Assembly (NCBI GenBank): GCA_016840945.1
Contig: JAEORJ010000119.1
Coordinates: 1-5,210 of the forward strand
Origin: Candidatus Gerdarchaeota archaeon
GTDB lineage: Archaea > Asgardarchaeota > Heimdallarchaeia > JABLTI01
Direction: 5' to 3'
Length of the DNA: 5,210 nt
Shown here one piece after another: positions 1 to 5,210 of the stretch; position 1 is the first letter of the stretch, and the number at the start of each line of letters is the position of its first letter. Under the pieces are notes generated by a model. That model saw only the letters and a program-made list of their open reading frames with translations, was not told the origin of the DNA and did not search any database. The position numbers and the translations under genes are program-made.

Positions 1-1
1 A

Positions 2-1099
2 TGCATGAATCAGATCTATGATGGATTGGTTGAACTCGATCCATTGAATGGTCGAGCATACAACCCGTAAATTGCTTCCTCAGTTACAAGTGTTGATGGT
101 TTAACTTATGATATAGTATTAGCTCCGGGAGTTAAGTGGGCAGATGGTGAATCGTTAAATACTTCTGATGTAGAATTCTCCTATAATCTCTTAATTGATT
201 CAGATTTTGGTAGTCTAGCCTTAGCTTACTGGCAGCAATATCTTGATGATACTTCGATCAATATTATTAGTGCTACTGAAATGCAAATTACCTTTTTGCG
301 AAATTATATTTTTCAAGAGAATAATCTTGCTGTGAATATTATTCCTAAACATATTTGGGAGCCAATTGCTCCTGAGGATATGAAAGATCAAGCAGCAGCA
401 TGGGCTATAAGTGATCCTAACAAGCTTATGGGTTCAGGCCCGTACTACTTAGAGGAATATGATGATACCAATGAGGTTATCCACCTAACAGTTAATTCAT
501 ACTATGAAAATTGGACTGAAATCACACCAAACTTCGATGATATTTATTTTGAATGCTATTCCAATAAAGATAGTGTCCTTGCAGATTTAGCTGCAGGTGT
601 AATTGACATGGTTGACGCTCAATATATTGTACAAATAGATGAAGTTCCATCTGGATGCGGTTACACTCTTATAGATACTCCTGGTGTAAATGAACTTGCA
701 TTTAATTGTTTAAATCCATACTTTGGTACAGGAGAATTTTGTGCTATAAGTGGTCCTGCGTCAGCTAGACATATTCGAAAAGCTATCAGTCTAATGATCC
801 CTAGGGATGCTATTGTAAATGAATTGTTTAATGGTCTTGCTAGACCGGGTATTACAGCTTGCCCTCGTGTAGCAATAGGTTTTGATGAGTCATTAGAACC
901 TTATCCTTATAGTATGGAGTTAGCTATAGAACATATGGAAGCAGCTGGTTTTTCTGGAGGTTTTCCAACTATTCCTTTAACTCCTAACACACCTATAGAA
1001 ATCCAAATACCATTTTATATCATAATAGGCAGCTTTATCATAAGTAGTATTATGTTATATTTCTTGAAGAAAAGAAAAGTAAAAACAATTAGAAAGTAG
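2..1099 (+). pseudogene. ABC transporter solute-binding protein (SBP_bac_5, peptide/nickel type), 5'-truncated by the window and broken by an in-frame TAA
   Basis: This is the extracellular ligand-binding subunit of an oligopeptide/nickel-type ABC importer. From base 2 the frame reads NQIYDGLVELDP, then a TAA at 68-70, then DGLTYDIVLAPGVKWADGES and DVEFSYNLL. This is the usual order of the family's N-lobe motifs, so the stop splits one gene. No ATG, GTG or TTG occurs in frame between the stop and the ATG at 281. A product from 281 would have 272 residues, no signal peptide and half an N-lobe. Later landmarks are IIPKHIWEPI (20-29 from that ATG), GSGPYYLEEY (51-60), HIRKAISLMIPRDAIVNELF (164-183) and EPYPYSMELAIEHMEAAGF (206-224). 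A short Pro/Thr linker, one membrane helix (about 242-262) and the tail KKRKVKTIRK follow. Canonical members usually continue well beyond the AGF-like motif before ending, so the C-lobe is short. This may be a lineage trait, as a C-terminal anchor fits an archaeal lipoprotein substitute. Family assignment is firm; pseudogene status depends on the TAA being real. Confidence 0.8.
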
Positions 1100-2452
1100 G
1101 TGCTGTTTTTTACCTTGAAATCTGAAACTGATTCTTTTATTAGATTCTTTTTTGGTTGCAAAAGAAGATTCAACCATTACAATGAGGCAAAGATAAAACA
1201 ATATCAGATAATAAAAGGAAAAGAAATAGTTCAATTCGCTTGTGAAAACGCTCCTTTTTTCAAAAAATACTATCAAAATTATGATTTGAATGACATTGAG
1301 AATCTTCCTCTCACAACAAAACAATCAATGATGGAAAATTTCGATGAGTATAACACTCTTGGTCTTAAAAAGAAAGAACTACTAGATTTTACATCCAAAA
1401 TAGAACGAGACGAGAACTATAACGAAAGATTTCATGGATATAATGTAGCTATGTCCTCAGGAACAAGCGGAAATAAGGGGATAGTTATAACTAGTCCAGC
1501 TGAAGAGAAATATCTGCAGGCAGCTTTTTTCGCCAGATTTAGTTTTCCTCGTATCTTAAGAATCAAATGGGCTTTTATGCTTAGAATTACCACACCAGCA
1601 TTTCAAGTCAGTAAATTTGGTCAAAAGTTAACTCATATCAATTTATTATTAACCTTAGATAAGATACGTGAAAGACTCCAGAAATTTCAGCCGCATATTT
1701 TATCTGCTCCTCCCTCAATGTTGCAAATTCTTGCTACAGAGGTTAATGAAAACAGATTGACCATCAACCCAAAAAGGATTGTTTCATATGCAGAAGTTCT
1801 TGAACCAGATATTAAGCAAGAGCTGGAAGAGACATTTAAGACACCTGTACATCAGATTTATCAAGGAAGCGAGGGATCAATAGGAATGACTTGTAAAAAA
1901 GGGTTCCTGCATGTTAACGAAGACTTAGTTAACTTACAGTTGTATAACAAGGATGGTTCATTAACTGAACGAGGTGATCCTTGTTTTCAATCAATTGTTA
2001 CAGATTTACATAAAAAATCACAACCAATTATAAGATTCAAATTGAATGATATAATCGTTATTTCATCTGAAAAATGTCAGTGTGGATCATCGTTTAGGGT
2101 AATAGACCAAATTATGGGAAGAGCTGATGATCTCTTTTGGGGAGAACGAAAAGATACTAATGAATTACAATATATTTTTCCTGATTATATTCGAAGGGCG
2201 ATTATCTCGAGTTCAGAGGACATTGAAGAATATCAAGCAATTCAAAAGGATTTTACCAAAGTTTTGGTTAGATTACAGCTCAAAGAAAAAATCCAAGATA
2301 CATTCAGTGATCAAATAATAGTAGAAAATATCAAACGAGTTTTTTCCAGATACCTTTGTAAAGAACCCACTATTGAAATTAGGTTTGAACCACCAATAAA
2401 AAATATCAATTCGAGTAAACTTATCCGTATTCAGCGGGACTTCAAGGTATAA
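1100..2452 (+). CDS. CapK/PaaK-like adenylate-forming enzyme (F390 synthetase-related)
   Basis: This is a probable cytosolic ATP-dependent carboxylate-activating enzyme (AMP-binding superfamily, phenylacetate-CoA ligase/CapK branch) of 450 residues, close to the usual family length. Visible motifs are FACENAPFFKKYY (47-58), the phosphate-binding loop SSGTSGNKG (119-127), LSAPPSMLQIL (201-211), YAEVLEP (230-236), the A5-like YQGSEG (254-259), LHVNEDLV (270-277), QPIIRFKLND (308-317), a CQCG pair (326-329) and GRADDLFW (340-347). The APPS, AEVLEP, HVNED, RFKLND and CxCG series resembles the 'putative adenylate-forming enzyme' subgroup more than true phenylacetate-CoA ligases. A possible A10 lysine lies in NSSKLIRIQR (437-446). 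The GTG start directly follows the previous gene's TAG with no Shine-Dalgarno; a TTG at 1115 is the alternative, and no ATG is better placed. The abutting genes suggest co-transcription and perhaps translational coupling. The substrate cannot be read from the sequence; an aryl or acyl acid is the generic expectation. Confidence 0.85.
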   Translation: MLFFTLKSETDSFIRFFFGCKRRFNHYNEAKIKQYQIIKGKEIVQFACENAPFFKKYYQNYDLNDIENLPLTTKQSMMENFDEYNTLGLKKKELLDFTSKIERDENYNERFHGYNVAMSSGTSGNKGIVITSPAEEKYLQAAFFARFSFPRILRIKWAFMLRITTPAFQVSKFGQKLTHINLLLTLDKIRERLQKFQPHILSAPPSMLQILATEVNENRLTINPKRIVSYAEVLEPDIKQELEETFKTPVHQIYQGSEGSIGMTCKKGFLHVNEDLVNLQLYNKDGSLTERGDPCFQSIVTDLHKKSQPIIRFKLNDIIVISSEKCQCGSSFRVIDQIMGRADDLFWGERKDTNELQYIFPDYIRRAIISSSEDIEEYQAIQKDFTKVLVRLQLKEKIQDTFSDQIIVENIKRVFSRYLCKEPTIEIRFEPPIKNINSSKLIRIQRDFKV

Positions 2453-2486
2453 AAAAAAATAAGGTAATCAGTTATGTTACCTTTTT
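2451..2486. terminator. Probable bidirectional terminator between convergent genes
   Basis: A perfect 7-bp inverted repeat, AAGGTAA (2461-2467) and TTACCTT (2477-2483), encloses a 9-base loop. Nine A residues (2451-2459) precede it and T residues follow through 2486. Read on the plus strand, it gives a stem then a short T run; on the minus strand, a stem then a run of nine T. The stop codon of the minus-strand gene (2477-2479) lies in the right arm, and the stop of the plus-strand gene overlaps the A tract. The T tract matters most if the host is archaeal, as archaeal RNA polymerase terminates mainly on U-rich stretches; the stem is modest. Confidence 0.65.
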
Positions 2487-4270
2487 CTCTTATTGGATTT
2501 GATTATAAGGTATAAACAAACTGAAAAACCCATTGGAAATATAATAGGTAAGTAAGTAATGCTATTAGGTGATGTTGGGGTAGTAGTGTTTTGTGGTTCA
2601 GAATAAATAAATTTCAAAACTATAGTAGATTGGGTAACAATCAAATCATCATTAATGTTTTGGAAAATAGCTGAATTATCAATTCCTCTATTATTTAAAG
2701 CAAAAGTTACTCTTTGATTTTCTTCTAAAAGCCAAATTTGCAAGTCATCATTTCTACCAATAAGTATACCATTTTCAATGTTACAAAAACCTAAAGGAGG
2801 TACTACAATTATTTCGGTACCATAAATGTCACTAAAATCAACGAATTCTGTTGTTATAACTTCTTTTTCAGAAGCACCGTTGGGTATCTTATAAAGTGTA
2901 TTTTCATACCCTTCATACACAAAAATATTTCCTGATTGATCTACTACTGCGTTTACTTTATTTGAATTAATAATTGTAGTTATTTTGGTATATGAATATG
3001 GATCAGTTATCGGTATTCGATAAATATTAGTTTCATTTTTCAATGAATCTTCTGTTAATAAAATGATATTATGATTTAGAATATCATAATGAATTGATTT
3101 CGCCCATTCGTCGATTTCATTAGTAAACCAATCTGTGAAATGACCTTCATGATCAACTTGAAGGATTGTCACTGAATCATTACCTAATAAAGTAAAGATA
3201 TTATTATCAACATCAAGTAGAAGATTGAAAATAGTAATATTATAGGGATTTTTGCCAAAAAATGTAGTTCCAGATTGATTTATTTGATAAATTGTATCTT
3301 CGAATACTAAGAGCATTTTATTATCATGAGTTTCTATAATGGATTGTGAATTTACAATAGGAGTTAAAATATCTGCGCTTGTTTTGGTAGGATCATAGCT
3401 TATAAGACATCCTCCTGCACTACCAGCAACTATGAAAGAATGTAATTTAGATGACCATGTTAATGTACCCATACCTGCTCTTGAAGCCATAAGGAGAGTA
3501 AAAGAATTGTTTTCATATCTATAAAAACCTCTATTGTTGCCATCAGCTGTCATGTAATATAAGTCATCAGCATCATCAACACCAATACCTATTACTTCCT
3601 GTGTTCCTAGCAAACCAATATTTGTTCTTAAAACAGTTGAGATAGAATTAGATAAATTTAACATTGAAAAAGAACCCAAGAAAGTTTCAGAATAATAAAG
3701 GAAACTCTGATTATTATTCAAAACTAATTGGCTACAACCATGAACATTTGAAAGGATGGTTGATTGAAAATTACCATTGGCATCATATTTTTGAATATCT
3801 GAATTATCAAATATAGACCCACAATAAATAGAATCATCTGTTGGGTCCACTCTTAAAGTAGTCAAAGGAAGGGTGCTAGTATAATTCTTTAGCAAAGTAA
3901 TGCCACTTGAAGTTATAGTATAAAATGCAAAATCATTAACTGCTATAAGACGATTATTATTTGGTTGGTAGATAATGTCATTTAAAGGCATAGTGAGTGT
4001 AAGATATTCTGTATGAACTAGGAATTCATCCATTTTCATTATCACATAATTCAGATTATCTACATAGAAGAGATCATCGTTTTCACCAATACATTTTGGT
4101 CCAGGAGGATGAGCTATTTCATAAATAGGTATTACATCCCAGCCTGGTCTTACGTCTCTCATAGGATCTGAAGGTGCAGTTGAAATGTTAATTGTTGATA
4201 AAGTAGAATAATTAAATGCTAAAATAACTGTAATAAAAAACAGTGTTTTAATTCTAAGCAAAAGAATCAC
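2477..4270 (-). CDS. Secreted, C-terminally membrane-anchored beta-propeller-like surface protein
   Basis: Its function is not recognised; the architecture is clear. The 597 residues begin with a signal-like hydrophobic segment (about 4-20, after R6 and K8; cleavage perhaps near 25). A long beta-rich ectodomain follows (about 45-556), then a Thr/Pro/Asn stalk (557-570), one membrane helix (571-590) and the tail KSNKRKR. The ectodomain has about ten degenerate units of the form 'D..nnIy.l....ntIykid..G'. Examples are ENDDLFYVDNLNYVIMKMD (63-81), VDDADDLYYM (231-240), HDNKMLLVFEDTIYQINQSG (315-334), DVDNNIFTLL (353-362) and VDQSGNIFVYEGYENTLYKI (443-462). Such units are typical of NHL/YWTD-like beta-propellers, which mostly mediate binding. 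About eleven N-X-S/T sequons fit a glycosylated cell-surface protein. The GTG at 4270 is chosen because it precedes the signal segment and sits the right distance from a TATA-like box. A TTG three codons in is a weaker alternative. No enzyme motif was seen. Ligand or adhesion binding is only a guess. Confidence 0.85.
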   Translation of the reverse strand: MILLLRIKTLFFITVILAFNYSTLSTINISTAPSDPMRDVRPGWDVIPIYEIAHPPGPKCIGENDDLFYVDNLNYVIMKMDEFLVHTEYLTLTMPLNDIIYQPNNNRLIAVNDFAFYTITSSGITLLKNYTSTLPLTTLRVDPTDDSIYCGSIFDNSDIQKYDANGNFQSTILSNVHGCSQLVLNNNQSFLYYSETFLGSFSMLNLSNSISTVLRTNIGLLGTQEVIGIGVDDADDLYYMTADGNNRGFYRYENNSFTLLMASRAGMGTLTWSSKLHSFIVAGSAGGCLISYDPTKTSADILTPIVNSQSIIETHDNKMLLVFEDTIYQINQSGTTFFGKNPYNITIFNLLLDVDNNIFTLLGNDSVTILQVDHEGHFTDWFTNEIDEWAKSIHYDILNHNIILLTEDSLKNETNIYRIPITDPYSYTKITTIINSNKVNAVVDQSGNIFVYEGYENTLYKIPNGASEKEVITTEFVDFSDIYGTEIIVVPPLGFCNIENGILIGRNDDLQIWLLEENQRVTFALNNRGIDNSAIFQNINDDLIVTQSTIVLKFIYSEPQNTTTPTSPNSITYLPIIFPMGFSVCLYLIIKSNKRKR

Positions 4271-4290
4271 AAATAAACTACCCTTAAATT

Positions 4291-4306
4291 ATTAATATAT
4301 ATTTTT
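4291..4306 (-). promoter_or_regulatory. TATA-like archaeal promoter for the propeller gene
   Basis: On the minus strand the sequence reads CAAAAATATATATTAAT just upstream of the gene. The centre of the A/T box is about 26-28 bases before the GTG at 4270. If this is an archaeal TATA box, transcription would start at or within a few bases of the GTG, giving a leaderless or near-leaderless mRNA. That agrees with the lack of a Shine-Dalgarno. The short A run before it could be part of a BRE. The background is very AT-rich, so the match could be chance. Confidence 0.45.
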
Positions 4307-4386
4307 GAAGAGAATTATTTTACTAAAATTTATGATTATTTGATAGTAAAATTCTAATTTTTTGGACAATAAAATGAAATTGTTTT

Positions 4387-5210
4387 TCATTCCTTCTTTT
4401 TCAACCATCTCTTGTTGAACGTACCTATCCAACTTAAACCAAAACAACCAGGACCAACTTGCGTACCTAATGCAGCCCCTAATCGTGTTAGAACGATTTC
4501 CTTGTTTGTATCTTTTTCTTGGAAATAATTTGCTAATTCTTGAGCAGCTTCAGGGAGAGTGGTATAGCCAACCATTAATATTTCAACTGTTGGTTCCTTG
4601 AGTACTTTCATACCTATGAATTTCAAAGTCGCCATAGCTGTTTCCAAACCGCGAGTCTTCCCAAAGCCTGTGACTAACCCATCTTCAATGCCAATAAATG
4701 GTTTGAAATTTAATAATGAACCAACTAGCCATTGAGCTTTGCCAATACGTCCTCCTTTTTGTAACCAATCAAGGGTACCAGCCATTGCTAGAGTTCGAAC
4801 ATTCGGAATTATTTTTTGTAAATGATTTATAATCTCATCAGCTGTAGCATCTTTTTTTGCTAATTTAGCAGCTTCAATAGCCATTAATCCCAATCCCAAA
4901 GTAGAATTTTTTGAGTCAACGATATGTATCTTTTTTGGATCTAGCATTTTACTACATACCATTGCACTATTGTAAGTTCCACTTATTTTACTTGAAATTG
5001 TTAAACAAACTATCTCATTACCATCTTTTAGGATATTTTCAAAAATGGAATGAAATTCTTTTGGTTGTGGTAACCCAGTTTTTGGATGATCTTTTGATGT
5101 TTGAATCAAGTGATAGAATTCTTCTTTTGTTATAGTAATATTTTCTTTATACGTTTTATCTCCAAAAATAATGGAGAAAGGAACCAAAGTAATATCATAT
5201 TTTTCAACTA
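4387..5210 (-). CDS. DegV family (FakB-like) fatty-acid-binding protein, N-terminus outside the window
   Basis: DegV proteins bind a long-chain fatty acid in a two-domain fold; bacterial FakB members present it to the kinase FakA. The frame is open to the window edge: residues EKYDITL precede VPFSIIFGDKTYKENI, as in full-length DegV. The TTG at 5187 is therefore an internal Leu, and only about 15-20 residues (the usual TDSxADLP region) are missing. Counting that Leu as 1, landmarks are PKTGLPQP (35-42), SSKISGTYNSA (65-75), VDSKNSTLGLGLMAIEAAKL (90-109), GTLDWLQKGGRIGKA (137-151), GSLLNFKPFIGIEDG (156-170) and GTQVGPGCFGLSW (241-253). Two pocket positions differ from the common pattern: Gly38 where PxTS members have Ser, and Gln243 where GxHxGPG members have His. 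The stop is TGA at 4387-4389. The next gene on this strand starts 117 bases on with its own promoter-like box, so the two are probably separate transcripts. No fakA-like kinase is in the window. Confidence 0.88.
   Translation of the reverse strand, partial: VEKYDITLVPFSIIFGDKTYKENITITKEEFYHLIQTSKDHPKTGLPQPKEFHSIFENILKDGNEIVCLTISSKISGTYNSAMVCSKMLDPKKIHIVDSKNSTLGLGLMAIEAAKLAKKDATADEIINHLQKIIPNVRTLAMAGTLDWLQKGGRIGKAQWLVGSLLNFKPFIGIEDGLVTGFGKTRGLETAMATLKFIGMKVLKEPTVEILMVGYTTLPEAAQELANYFQEKDTNKEIVLTRLGAALGTQVGPGCFGLSWIGTFNKRWLKKKE

Noticed and set aside
5..70. ATG at 5 as the true start of a small peptide ending at the TAA at 68-70
   Set aside because: The residues match the interior of a solute-binding protein N-lobe, so this Met is internal to a gene that begins before the window.
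1045..1062. TATA-like sequence (TTATGTTATATTTC) as a promoter for the adenylating enzyme
   Set aside because: It lies within the membrane-helix codons of the upstream gene and is 40 or more bases from the GTG. Phe/Tyr/Leu codons explain the A/T content, so the support is too weak.
1055..1324. Minus-strand open frame of 89 codons
   Set aside because: It lies antisense over the end of the solute-binding gene and the start of the adenylating enzyme. Its low-complexity, Phe/Leu/Ile-rich translation is what the A-rich sense strand would produce by chance.
2127..2318. Plus-strand open frame of 63 codons
   Set aside because: It is out of frame inside the adenylating enzyme, with no start signal and no recognisable motif.
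2444..2515. Direct repeat AAGGTATAA at 2444-2452 and 2507-2515 as a possible attachment or insertion footprint
   Set aside because: Nine bases of low complexity in AT-rich DNA, each copy within coding sequence, with no mobile-element gene nearby.
3063..3090. Two overlapping 8-bp inverted repeats (ATGATATT/AATATCAT and ATTATGAT/ATCATAAT)
   Set aside because: They lie inside the propeller coding region, consist almost entirely of A and T, and have no T tract or regulatory context. Chance is likely at this base composition.
4366..4383. Hairpin ACAAT/ATTGT downstream of the DegV gene as a terminator
   Set aside because: The stem has only 5 A/T-rich pairs with an 8-base loop, and no convincing T run follows on the minus strand.
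4911..5135. Plus-strand open frame of 74 codons
   Set aside because: It is antisense to well-conserved DegV coding sequence and is best read as a shadow.

Overview
This AT-rich window is gene-dense. It holds four protein-coding loci in two pairs that converge at about 2450-2477. The organism looks archaeal, possibly of the Asgard type, but this is inference. The clues are two extracellular proteins that each end in one membrane helix plus a short Lys/Arg tail, a TATA-like box placed for a leaderless GTG start, a T-tract terminator, and GTG starts without a clear Shine-Dalgarno. No rRNA, tRNA, CRISPR array, IS element or other mobile-element hallmark was seen.

Plus-strand half (1-2452). The window opens inside a peptide/nickel-type ABC transporter solute-binding protein (SBP_bac_5). 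Its reading frame carries an in-frame TAA at 68-70 and otherwise stays open to a TAG at 1097-1099, so the gene appears to be a nonsense pseudogene (or the site is an assembly error). A CapK/PaaK-like adenylate-forming enzyme, of the 'F390 synthetase-related' type, begins at the very next codon and in the same frame. It is complete, with good adenylation motifs. No permease or ATPase gene of an ABC transporter is in view.

Minus-strand half (5210-2477). A DegV/FakB-type fatty-acid-binding protein enters from the right edge and lacks only about its first 15-20 residues. It is followed after 117 bases by a large secreted protein with beta-propeller-like repeats, which has its own TATA-like promoter. 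A 7-bp hairpin flanked by A and T tracts (2451-2486) sits between the converging genes and could end transcription in both directions.

Functional picture. The surface proteins (solute-binding protein and propeller) and the two cytosolic proteins (acyl/aryl-adenylating enzyme and lipid-binding DegV) do not form an obvious pathway. I see no clear novel system. The points most worth checking are the interrupted solute-binding gene, the same-frame TAG junction, and the altered ligand-pocket residues of the DegV protein.
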